From Breviolum minutum Mf 1.05b.01 (taxonomy: Eukaryota; Sar; Dinophyceae; Suessiales; Symbiodiniaceae), in the NCBI GenBank assembly GCA_000507305.1, contig DF241610.1:8337-72336 (forward strand): DNA of 64,000 bases, read 5' to 3'. Every line of letters begins with the position of its first letter. Position 1 is the stretch's first letter. Shown here piece after piece: positions 12,293-23,838 of the stretch. Under the pieces are notes generated by a model, which was not told where the DNA came from, searched no databases, and saw only the letters and a list, made by a program, of their open reading frames with translations. A program made the translations under genes and the position numbers.

Positions 12293-14344
12293 TGCTGCCT
12301 ACTTTTGTATCTCCTAGTTCCTTAAATTACTGTATGGCTTCGCCTTATGATATACGATATTCATCCACAAGTGCGACTCATGGGTATCCATATATCAAGT
12401 GTGTCCTCGTGGACAATGCGAACTGGTTCCAGCATTGGTGTCATTTGGATTGGACACCTGCGTCATATGCACATCTCAGGGTTCCAGCCAACTTCAAAAA
12501 ACACTCTGAAACCTCGAAGAGAATCTTCCATCACTTGAAAGGATATATATATAAGCAGCATATGTACATCAAATAACGGTATGTACGGTATGTACGTACC
12601 GCAGTTCTAGAGGAGGACAAAGAAGCATTGCTGGCCGAAGACAGCTTCTTATCAGGGCATGCGGCATAAGGCATGCAGCAAACCGGATTGGTAAGCTTGA
12701 GAAAAAAGCCTAGAGACCGTTTCGAGCACTTCAGCCATGCCACTCTTCAAAATGATCCAGCTGCTTTTTCAGGAACATAGTCTCATACAACTGACTTCTC
12801 ATGCTCATTGTGTCCTGAGTTTCGCAATGTGACGTGTGATGTAAAAATATGACAACAGGCTCAACAAACAAAACCAAGCTTCATTGCTCTGCAGAGGTTC
12901 CGTCACGGCTTCATGAAAACAACCTCAACAAGCACTGGCAGTGCAGGAAATCAATTTCGCGCTTTGTTGGCTAAAGGATTCAAAAGGATGTTGACTAGGA
13001 ACCGAATGTTTGGATCCACCGCAAGGTCCAAAGAAGCAAGCTCCACAGCCAACTCCTTAGCTCAATGGCTATGAGCCGACCTAATTTTAAAACACCCAAA
13101 CATAGGATCACATTAAACCCTGTTGGACCTTAGTGGTCTGCTGTCATGCTGCGTGCATGTGGCGAGTTCAGTGGCAGTGGCTATGATGTGGTTTCCAATA
13201 GCCAGAGCTATTCGATGGGATGGAGACATGGCTATCCGCGATGGCGTTTAGGGCAACCAGGGTTTGCGAAGTGAATGGCTGCGGCCATGCCAAGGTAAAA
13301 CCAGCACAAGCAAAGCCTGCCACGAGCGGAGAAGATTCCCTGTTTGCACTTCCAGAGCTCTATTCACGCGTTGATCACACCCTATGGCCCCAACCAGAAA
13401 CATTCTCTGATGCTTTACCGAGGGCCGAACAGTCACTTTGGCGCTAGTGTTACAGCATGGTCACGTACAGTGAGACAAGTGCAATGCCTGTGCATTTGAG
13501 CCAAATTCGACATCACACGCAAGTGAGTCCAAGTGCTCCCCAAGCCACAAAATCACCAACTGACCCAATGCACCACCTGTCCAAGACATTCTGGATCTCA
13601 CACCCTTTTGCAAGCCATCTCATAGCCTTCTTAGGATGCAGGAGACAGCTACGTCATGCTTCTGAGCTTCACATGGAAACATCCGCGCTCCTCTCTGGCA
13701 AGCACCACAAACCCCGCAAACCAAAATATTCTCAATGTTTGAAGCAACTTGTAGTGCCACTAGTTTCTGTGGTGGCCAATCATTCACCAAAACACAACAG
13801 CGATTCGTTTCTGTTTATGGGAAGCCATGGCTGCAAAGGAGTTTTTTGAGCTCACTTCTCGTTGGCACCACTCAGTACCATGTACCTGGCAAAAGATGGT
13901 AGTTGGTTGATCAGCTCCCCTTGGCCAGAAAATCTTCATGCGCACGGCTTGGCATCTGCAGTCTGCACGTGCCGAAGGGCCCTGATAGTCATGGAAAAAT
14001 AGAGGATTGAAGGAGTTGAATCAAACCCTCAACAAAACATAGATTTTAGGTCTTGTCTTGTCGAATTGTCAAGAGTCATGGGAGCTTATCATGGACATCG
14101 CCTGAGTGTAGGAAGCGCTTCGATGACGTTCATGCTCTTCCTGAGATGTTTGCCGCATTTTTAGAGTGGTTCATCGCAAGTTGGATGCAGGAAATAGTGA
14201 CTTTCCTATAAGCTTCATTGCCGTTTAGAGTCAATCTCATCTCGTTCTCCAAACGCAATAGACGTCTCTCCATATTCTTTCGGCCAGGCACCTGGTGGTC
14301 TTAGAATCACCCAACATAATCCCACTGCATGACAGACACAATGG

Positions 14345-14402
14345 ACATATCTATATGTATATAATATGTGTATATACAAATATATATATATATATACAGT
14401 AT
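14345..14402. repeat. TA microsatellite
   Basis: Imperfect alternating T and A, purest at 14381-14395. Confidence 0.7.
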
Positions 14403-14794
14403 ATCATAATCCCTGCATCTAGAACTGAGACTCTTCGACCGAACTATCAAATCGGAAACCAACCAGCCTTTCCATGAAACTTCCACGAGATCGAGCGGAA
14501 TGCTTCCTTTGGGGTCTGAACCTCAACGAAGCGATCGTCGCGATCGTCGGTGGTGTCACCACTGAGTCGTCGATGGTGGTGTCTACAAACTGAGCCCCCA
14601 AACCCGACCGAAGTCATCTCGGTATTCCAGCTTGATATCTCCATCCGTAGTAGACATCTCCAGTGGACGATTGTCAAGCTTTCGGATTCTGTGCGAGTCC
14701 TAAAAAAAGCACACCGAGCTGACATGTGGAATTCTATGTATTCTGCAAACAACGAGGAAAAATCTAACTACTCCTGTTTATATTTTTGTTCGTA

Positions 14795-15060
14795 TTCATC
14801 TTTATAGTCACCTTTATATTCACATTTACAGTAGATTGGTTTCGCACGTTTATATATGCATCTTTATAGTCCGTATATTCATATCTAGCCGTTCCAATAT
14901 CCATGTTTTAGTTAATCTATACAGTTACATGCATCTTAATAGTCATCTTTATAGTCATCTATATGTTACATTCATCTTTGTAGTCAAGTTTCTAGCCATC
15001 TTTACAGTCATCTTTATAGTCATATTCATAGTATCTACATCGTTTCCAGTGTTTATATCA
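14795..15060. repeat. Degenerate minisatellite, unit near TTTATAGTCATC
   Basis: The phrase ctttatagtcatc recurs many times with drift, best seen at 14795-14830, 14855-14870 and 14935-15040. The composition is strongly T-rich and pyrimidine-biased. Related but more diverged repeats continue to about 15350 (tttacagtatct, tttatatcat). Confidence 0.6.
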
Positions 15061-16096
15061 TTTACACTATTTACAGATTTTGTTTACATTATCTGAATTG
15101 GTAATTGCTTATACTATGTCTGTTATTTATATTGATCGAATTGTGTGTATTGCTTCTATTATTCATATCTTTCATATCACTTTTACTGTTTATATCATGT
15201 ATATTATCTGTATTACTTACACAATATTATCGACACCCGGTATATCATTGACATTGTTGATAACAGTTATATCATGTCTATTCTCTATGCAATTATTTGA
15301 AGTGTGTGTATTATTTACAGTATCTACGTCATTCATAGTATTAATATGATTGAGATTCTTCATATATGATATGTATATATATGTATCTGTCTATACACAT
15401 TGCTGTCATGAAACCTGTTTGCATTTTGTTACACAGACCTTTTAAGCCGTCCTGATCGCAACCAATCTGTGATCGCGCTCGTAGGTACTCCAACCCGCTA
15501 GCACCTAAGGCATCAGAGATGTCAACCAAAGTAACATTTCTTTTTGGCAAACACGAATCTAATAATCTAATCATCTACACCAGGGTAAACGTTGATGGCA
15601 CAGGAACCATGTATTGGCTTATATAAGCCCTGTATTAACCTACCTTTTGGGGACTGTGCCATGTACTTTGACCATGGGGTAATTGCATACAACTTGAATC
15701 TCAACAAAGTTGCTGCAGATTCTTTCTTCACATGGACTGTTTGTACTGCTTTGGAGGGCCATTTTTCAGGAGACACAAAGACCAATACAAGGTGTGTCTA
15801 GCAGCAAATCTGGGTGTCTAGCAGCTGAGGTCGAGTGAATCCTCAATCAGCGACTGCTCCTGCAAAGGACAAAGTGCAAAGTCCTTTGATCATTTTGCCA
15901 CGCACTAACGAAGTTGTGTCAAACAGGCTGGGCTGACAACATCTTCTTCAACGTCTTTCACAGCCGTTACCTGAAGCATTGGAAACATCTGATTTACAGT
16001 CACTATTATTTTACAGAACCCACCCGGGTTCATATGACATCTTCTATAGTATGAATACAGGTATGCAGCATACTACAATGCAATATGGCAATATGG

Positions 16097-16657
16097 TCAT
16101 ATTGCTGGAATTTGATATCGTTTTGACTTTTCACTGAAACAAGGCTTCCAGGTCTTACATGATCCTTCCAATCTCACATCCCACCAACACGCCTCTTCAG
16201 CCAGGCCAGCTTTTCGAGCCTTGCGCTCGCCTGCAGCAACACCCTTGCGCTGGGTCGCCTGACCAGCAAGGATCTGGTGAGCAAAATTCCCCAGCATCAG
16301 CGGGTGAACATCGCCGGAAATCGCCTGCTGCTTGTACAAGGTGGAACCTCTGAAGCTTTCGTGTTTCAAGGTTTCGATCTTCTCCAAGGGGGTCTGCACC
16401 ACATTGCAGAACCTTGGTGAAAATAGATGGAGGTAAAGATCCATTTTTGGATGTGGTTGCTGACAGTCAGTAGCCTTTAGAGGATATGCAGCACAGGCAG
16501 CAAAGACACTTGATGAGTCTGAGGTGGAGCGCTCTGTAGTCGCGGTCAGGGCCACATTCGTTTCAGTCTCTTTCTTCAATCCCAATAAGTCTGAGTTGCG
16601 AAGCTGAAACAGGTCGTTCGAGCTAGTACAGTAGCCATTGAAAACCAAAAACGTCAA
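16097..16657 (-). CDS. Hypothetical ORF, 186 codons
   Basis: An uninterrupted minus-strand frame, long for this area. The C-terminal half is rich in K, R, A and G (for example GVAAGERKARKAGLAEE). No family recognised and no signal peptide or membrane segment obvious. It may be a real exon or an unspliced part of a larger gene; chance is not excluded. Confidence 0.25.
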   Translation of the reverse strand: MTFLVFNGYCTSSNDLFQLRNSDLLGLKKETETNVALTATTERSTSDSSSVFAACAAYPLKATDCQQPHPKMDLYLHLFSPRFCNVVQTPLEKIETLKHESFRGSTLYKQQAISGDVHPLMLGNFAHQILAGQATQRKGVAAGERKARKAGLAEEACWWDVRLEGSCKTWKPCFSEKSKRYQIPAI

Positions 16658-17247
16658 AACGTACTGAAATCAAGATAATTTGTATACAAGATTTTACAAG
16701 TGCATCATTTTACAAGTGCCTCGTTCCTTCTGTTCCTTGACTTCTTCATCCTGCAAAGCTCGATCTGATGAATCAAGCTGAAATCCTCGAAGTTTCACGC
16801 TGCCGTTTGGCTACATCCGCACCTCATCGCCCATGGTTTGAATGCGTTCCGACACCTGCATTCGAATATAACTTCAAGGCATCTTAGGCATCCTGCATGC
16901 CATGTTTCAAGACTCGAAATGTTGTTTTGCAGTTTCACATGTTGATGCCACCTTTGCATACCTTTGGCACCAGGCTTCACATATCCCCCCACCTGTGTCA
17001 GTGCAGCTTCACCTTTCTTTGCTTGACCTGAGGCATGGCAAACATTTTCAATAAGATCTTAAAGAAGAAGGGCGGAAACTTAGTAGTGAGTACAAGATGA
17101 AGGGCAACAGTGAGATTTTTGGATGTACTTCTGCTCTTGCATAAGTCTGGAGTTGAGCCACTGCATGAGGCATGTTGCAGTTTGGGTCTCAGTCTTTTAT
17201 CATTTGGTATATGGGCGTTCCATTCATATGTTTTTGCAGGTGTAGAC

Positions 17248-17260
17248 GACAACGACAACG

Positions 17261-17342
<82 letters not shown>

Positions 17343-17343
17343 C
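17248..17343. repeat. (AAC)n trinucleotide microsatellite
   Basis: About 28 near-perfect aac units preceded by acg variants. In the forward frames it would give runs of Asn, Gln or Thr, and on the other strand runs of Leu, Val or Cys. I treat those frames as repeat translation, not protein. Confidence 0.9.
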
Positions 17344-17942
17344 TCAAAACAAAAGATGGGCAGGTTTCATGCAGGACTTTAACCTCTGCTGGAACAATCA
17401 ACCTCTCTGGGTTTCCGAGCCAGTATCGGCACGCTTCACCAAGCGTCGCTGCTTGGAGAGCTGCTCATACAGCTCTGGATCCTAAGCACTGAAAAACACT
17501 CCAGAAAATGACTTTGGTACATCAACAAAAATCGCCTTACTACAGTAATTTAGATAGTCTTTATCCAAACTCAGCTGAAAAATCTCGTTGTTCCATTTAA
17601 AACGCGGAAAATAACTCCGTGACGAACCACAACCACCTCTACAGCCGAAAAAATCACCGCTGTGCGGGCCGCGACCTCTTCATCGGAGCCCGCATCATCA
17701 GGTCGTGTTGGAGCTGGCACCAGTCGCACAAAAAAATGTCGAAAATGTCTTGGAGATGCTCAGCCACACAGACGAGTGACTAGTGGAAAGCAAACTGCTC
17801 TGAAAAATGTCTTGGTTTAGATTTAGATGAGTGTAGGTCATTGCAGTAATTTCAAGGTTTCTTTGGGTCATCCAATCCTTCTGGCAACATCACCTCCAGT
17901 ATTTTGAACTGGCAAGAGCTTTGAATATGCACAGGCCACAAT

Positions 17943-19937
17943 TTAACAGATTGACCACCTAGGCTGCATTGCTCTTTTCTGGCCTTTTGCACAAGCAGTC
18001 AGAAGTGTGTTGTATGAAACTTCGTCACATTGGCCAACAGAACTGTCCAACAGACCGACGGCAATCCACCAAAAGTCACTGCATGCACCAATGACAGCAT
18101 TTCTTGCCACTGTATCTGCTTCCAGAAAGCTGCACATCATGTCATCAAAGACCAGGAGGGAACTCATCCAAGCATTGCATGTTTCGAATGCTTTCATGGC
18201 TCCAGTGTAGACAAAGATGTTTCGCTGAATGTTTTTCATCTCCTCAAAGAACCTTAAAGCCAAAGCCCATTGCTCACCTTTCACGCATGCACTCATCAGA
18301 GCACTGCATGTAATAACATCTTCCTGTAAGGAAGCGCTGTGGAGTTTTGCCAAAAGTTCAAGAGCCTCTTGCCACTTCTCTGCCTTGTCGCAAGCACTCA
18401 TCGCTGTATCAAAGCTGATGACATCAGGTAGCAGTGCACAGTTGATCATGTCGGTCAGTAACGCAAGAGCTTCTTGCCAGTGTCCCTCTGTTTCGAATGA
18501 GGACATTGCTGCGTTGTAAGTAATCGCCTCGGCCAATTGTGAATGAAAGCCATGTTGGATCCTATGCTATATGGTGTGCTAAAAACGACAAAATGGTATG
18601 TGTGTATATGGGTAATACATGATACGTATACTATTCGTAATATAATGTATATGAAGTGCAGAATCTGGACATCAGTGTGGGAGAGCTATCCTCTTCCTAC
18701 AGTATCTTTGCTCAGTTGGATTCAATATGCCAAGAATCATGCTTGTTTGTGGCGAGTCAAGAATTGTAATTATATCCACTTTTCAAAGCTCGAAAGCTCA
18801 AGACCCCTCGCTTCCTACACCAAGACAGGAGGTAAGGTAACAACAACTAAGAGGAGGACGTCACACTGTACAAGTGCTTCCTGAGCAGTCATCAAGAAGC
18901 ATAAAGCTCCTTGCCAGTACGAACCCGCAGCACATGCATTGATGATTGCATTGTATGAGATCACGTCTGGCCACACATCCAACTCCAGTTCCAGAAAGAT
19001 CAAGAGAGCGAACTCCCACCGACACTTGGCCAGGGTACTGATAAGAGCATTGTAAGCCACGACATGCGGTTGAAGCTGCCTTCCACGACAAGCTGTCAAG
19101 ACCCAGAGAGCTTCTTCCCATTCCTGCAGAAGAACAGGGTGACAGCAAGAAAGTCAAGTGGAAGAATGCATCTCAGGGGTTGCCCAGAGCTTCATTTTTT
19201 GAAAATGGGAAGGTTTGATGGGGGAGCTTGAACTGTTAAGGCTTAGACAGCAATCATGAAGAAACAACATGAGACTTGAGAGTTGATAATATCTGAACAT
19301 CCCGACATTGAAGGCTCCATTCAACCTTTTTGGTCTATCTTTGATCATCTTTGCATTGCTCCTGGCACTTTCCACAAGCATTTATCCCAGCACTGTACAT
19401 CATCACATCCGACCGCCAGAAATCCATCGCCAAGAATTGCAAGGCAACATCCCATTGACCCACCATTGTCATAGCTGAGATACAACTCACTGCCGTGGGC
19501 TGCAGTTCCTGGCATCGGAGCTCTGTAATTAGCTGTAATGCCCAGGGCCAAGCAACTCCATCGGCTGACATCGCAGAATTGAAAGTGATCACATCTCGCT
19601 GCATCGCCATGCTATGTGCTAATATCATTGCAATTGACCAAGCCGAAGTAGCACAAGAACTGATGCTGGCATTATATGAGATCACACTGCTTTGCATAGA
19701 GTTGATTGGCTGCTCCGACAGCAACAGCAAGGCTTTATTCCATTGCGAAGCTTTCTGACATGCAGAGATCAAAGAGTTATGTAAAATCAAATCCCCTCTC
19801 ACTTTTTTCTCACGAAGCTGTGCCACCAGCCAGAATGCGTTCTGCCATTGGCTTCGTCGTCCAGAAGCTTTGACTGCTTCACAACAGTCCAGCAATATTG
19901 CCCGATGAACGCCAGATGTATGTGCGGATTGCAACAT
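17943..19937 (-). CDS. Pentatricopeptide-repeat (PPR) protein, three exons
   Basis: Exons 19937-19362, 19123-18860 and 18527-17943 join in frame to about 474 residues ending at a stop. Almost the whole product is tandem 35-residue PPR units with the typical phrases VISYNAxIxAC, VITFNSAM, DVISFDTAMSAC and KAEKWQEALELL. PPR proteins bind single-stranded RNA, one base per repeat, mostly in plastids or mitochondria, acting in processing, editing or translation. The first intron (19361-19124, 238 bases) begins GA and ends AG, with CAGGA at both borders. The second (18859-18528, 332 bases) is GT-AG. No C-terminal SMR or editing domain is seen. The start at 19937 is the first ATG of the open frame; an upstream exon carrying a transit peptide is possible. 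Confidence 0.75.
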
Positions 19938-19939
19938 CT

Positions 19940-21100
19940 CGCCATAGTGGTTTGTCCTGCCACATCTGGAAACCTTCTTTGAAGGGTTCTCCAGAGGCAG
20001 TCCAATAACATACTCTCAGTGAGAAAATGCACAACCAAAAAGTCGAGCTGTATAGCTGCAGTTGGTTGACACATGAAGCGTATTTCCAAAATCCCCAAGT
20101 GCAAAGTGAGACTTCATTTGCCAGATTCATGAATCTGCCAATTGGTGAAGAAACGGCAAAAGGAAGTGAGAAAATGCATGTCCAGCGCATATCTCATGCC
20201 AATATGTCAATACGGTAAATCCATGTAAATCCCCACCCATGACCCCTAATTTCTGATACTACAGCACAAGTTACATACGATTTGAAGTCTCCATCCAGCC
20301 AGGTGCCTTTGACATGAACTTTGGATGGATCTCCAATCTGGTCTTCCTTATCGCCAGCAGCCTGCGTAGGGATCACAAAAGTCTAGAAGCTCTGGAGACT
20401 GCGCGTGAGACTGCATGATCAAAAACAGCTTGTTGTCCCGAATTGTCCGTACTAAGATTCGCTCCGCTTTTGTCCTCGCAACGAGACAGAAATCCTACGC
20501 CGGTACCAGCTGAATGTTGTGGCTTCACCGATCCATTGGGGCGGCAGACACCCAACCCTGCTTGCATGTGGTTCGCATTGAGCCCGACCTCCATACCGCT
20601 TCACTGTGATCCTTACCGCTCTCAGAGTACCAGACACTGGGACATCCGCCAGGTAGATCTAGACCGCACAGGAGTTTTTAGATGGGGAGGCGCTAGAAGT
20701 CACCGTCAAGAATGCCAGCTTGTTCAAAAATCGACCTGCCAGGTAGCCGATTCTCATAAGTCCGGCAATGTGTTGGTGCTCGATCTAAGCTGAACTGTAA
20801 CAAGTGTGATATCCATACATCACAAGAAAACCCCAAAAAAAGCTGAGATGATATACTCAACAAGGGAATCAAACAAGCTTGGTACATCCATGCACAGGTT
20901 CCTTTGTGCTTCTCCAGGCCAACTTCCCAAACAACTCACTGGAACCGCTGCACCATTTGTGCTATGCTTTCCACTTATGTAAAAAACATACGTTCAATCA
21001 AGAGTATCAAGGATACCCCACCTTGGCTCTTGCCACTGTTTTCCCCAGACTTTTATACCCCATTCTGCTGTTGGTGGACTATCAGTATGAATGTAAATTT
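19940..21100. other. Intergenic stretch between the PPR and VWA8-like genes
   Basis: Overlapping open frames on both strands have no recognisable domain. The missing 5' exon of the PPR gene or the last exon and 3' UTR of the VWA8-like gene could lie here. Confidence 0.3.
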
Positions 21101-21129
21101 TACATTGATTCCCCAAGGCCCTCAGGAGT

Positions 21130-23838
21130 GTCCTGAAAGTGCTTGGCAGCAGGCTGGTGTCAAACACCACATGGCCATGTCCCGGTGGAAGGGCTGCACG
21201 AATTTTGGCGGCTTCTTCGCCAATGGAACCAATCATGACCTCAGCGACACAATTGGCCTTTGGGGAAACAGTAATGCCATCGAAACATCCAGGTGTGCAA
21301 CTCATAGGATTTTCATATATGTGGCAACCACCAAATTTGAAAACAAGATGATCTACTTCTCCCATTTCCATTTAGCTTAGGCAACATCAATTGGTACAAA
21401 AAACAATATGCTTTCAAGATGACCACTGAAAAATATCCCATCCAATCTAGTAAGGAACTGAGGAGTGCGTGGCGACATATCTCAGCCAAGCATCCGCATG
21501 GCCATCCACGCGAGGATCTCGCTTCAATGCTTCGCTCCAGCACACTGGATCCATCCGATACCGCCTGGAAATTGAAGACAGCTGGCTGCCACAAATCAGG
21601 GTTTCAATGATTTGGGGTGTTTCCGAAAATAGTGGGGTTTTCCCCCCAAATCATCCTAATTTTAATAGGGTTTTCCATTATTTTCACCATCCATTTTGGG
21701 GTACCCCTATTTTTGGAAACATCCATTTCAATGATTTCAAGCTTAACAGTCCAGGTGAGAATATGTAAAACGTAGATTCTGCATCCAACAGGAGCCACAA
21801 GATTTGAGTTTCGCCTGAAGTTGGCATCAGAGACCACCACCACGAAAGCCCGGCTCTGTTGATCTTCGTCTTTTCGATCAAATGCCATGGCATCGATGAC
21901 CTCAACAGCGGAGGCAAACGACCAGTGTAGCTGATGTATACAAGTCAAGAAAAGAAGGATACCCTCCAGGGAACTAACCCTTCCCCCTGATAAGGCATAT
22001 TTGAAGATGATTTTCCTTTTCCCAAGGTGGGATATGTTAATTCCCTGGAGGGTATATTACATGCTTTCTGCATACGTTCTTACCAAATGGATCGAAAAAA
22101 ACTCCAAATATCCGAGGCATGGGCATAATCAATGGCTGAATTCGTGGCCTGATCAGTTGGATTTGCCGCTGTTTTTGCATCGTTGAAAGCGACTCAAAAC
22201 GAGTCCCAACCTCGATGGTATTATCCCCTGGCCAGCAGAATTGCGTGTGTGCCAGCATCTTCTGCAAGACCTTGAGGCGTTCACCACCTGAGGTGGGTTG
22301 TGATTCTATGATGACTCATACAGTCCTGTGAACGCTTCCATCTGTACAGTATCATTTTGACATGCCATCTCGTTTCGTGTCTACACACTACTCAGTTTGT
22401 CTCTCCAGCAAAAAGATGAGCTTCGAACGATTGGCGGGTGGTTTTCCAAACTCCACGAAGGGAATTTGCGCACTTTCTCCAGAGTGACCAAGCACAGCAT
22501 ATTCCTGGCCATGAAAGCAGGTACCGAGCGTCATTTTTTGTGATCGATGTGTTGACACTTCTTGACCTGCTCAAAGACAGAGAGAGAAAGAGAGAAGGAA
22601 AAAACGTACGAGTACTTTCGGGGTCAAACGTTCACTCCCAACGTCGACAGCTTATTCGGTTGCAGACATGTGGCATAGCGATCCAAGCCCTCCATGCTCT
22701 CAAAGATAAGGCAAGTCGTTTCCAGCATTCGATTCAATCGACCATCCAATCCATTGAAGCGATACATCGATCCCGAACAGTCCATGACGAAGCAAATGCG
22801 ACGCTTGGTCCTGCGGCATGCTGTTTTTGACTCCTATCCAAGTTCTGCGTCTTTAATACAAAGAAGATTCAACGATGTCTGACACAATTCCAATGGAAAC
22901 GCCGACAAGGCATCCTTCCGATCCCCTCCTGTTGTCGTCATCAAACTTGCTCTTGGTCTCTGTCTTTCCTCGCTTCTTGAACACCAAGCGTTCTCCTGCA
23001 ACACCTTCCACTAAGCGCATATCGTCTAACTCGCCATCTGACCGATTTCTCAGCCAAATTCTCTCCAGTTTTTTGTCTTTAGCTTGATGCAGGATGGATT
23101 GGAGTTGTGCCACTTGTGGTTCCACGCTGCTAAGGACCTCGTTATACATCTTCCACATACTCCTTAGAGCAGCAAAACACGGCGGAAAGTGCTGGAAAGT
23201 GCTGCAAAAGCAGAAGCGCCGAGTTGCGCGTCCATCTTCTCGATGTCTGCCAAGCGTTGTTCCCAGGCCTTTGAGCGACAATCACTACGGAAGCAAACGA
23301 AGCAAACAAGAATCCAACGGCCTTGTAGTAGTTCACCAGGCTTATGAACCGATCAATCCATAAAAAACATTCAACCGATTCTGCCCAGGCAGTTCATTTC
23401 ATACTCAAATGTTGCATATCAATTGATTGCCTGTAGTGCCATCGCCCGTGCTTGCGCTTTGGCTTCTTCGCTCACCTCTGCCTTCGACTCTTCACTCACA
23501 GAGTGCACCTGGAGCCGTGCCCCTATGCAAATTCAAATCCGTCCCTCCGAGTCATTGTTCATACATCCAAAACAAAAGCAGCTACGGTAAGTCCCAGTTT
23601 CAAAACTGCTAAAACATGATTTAAACCGCAGGTTTCAGCTGAATCTTATCTCACCCAAAATTTCTCTAAAAAAATCTGGTGGACTCAGCATCTGGTGCCA
23701 AGCTACAGGATTTCCATCCCAAAGTCGATAAGGACCTCCACGTCCTCCCAAGCCAGCAGTATCAGAGCCACCACTTCCGCCGGCCCATCGGTTACCTCCC
23801 ACATGAGGAGCACCCGTGGGATCCACCTTGAAATCAAG
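21130..23838 (-). CDS. VWA8: VWA8-like gene: GG-rich linker and C-terminal VWA domain exons
   Basis: Exon 23838-23684 reads PHVGGNRWAGGSGG then DTAGLGGRGGPYRL, a signature of VWA8. Exons 23494-23431, 23268 onward (AWEQRLADIEKMD) and 23149 to about 22960 (SDGELDDMRLVEGVAGERL, KKRG) follow. The VWA domain starts at 22810 with a MIDAS motif DCSGS (22768-22782) and MYRFNGLDGRLNRM. It continues in 22504-22405 (VLGHSGE), about 22289-22190 (QKMLAHTQFCWPGD), about 21930-21830 (FVVVVSDANF) and about 21262-21130 (MIGSIGEEAAKIRAALPPG). The MIDAS aspartate and serines are present, so metal binding should be kept. The stop codon was not located with confidence. Confidence 0.8.

Larger units (their letters stand above)
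11400..16090. other. Gene-poor stretch
   Basis: No reading frame here could be tied to a known family on either strand. It contains TA microsatellites (about 12262-12292 and 14345-14402) and a diverged minisatellite from about 14795. Confidence 0.35.

Noticed and set aside
17110-17492. Poly-Asn, poly-Gln, poly-Leu and poly-Cys open frames
   Set aside because: They are only translations of the AAC microsatellite in different frames, with unrelated flanks.
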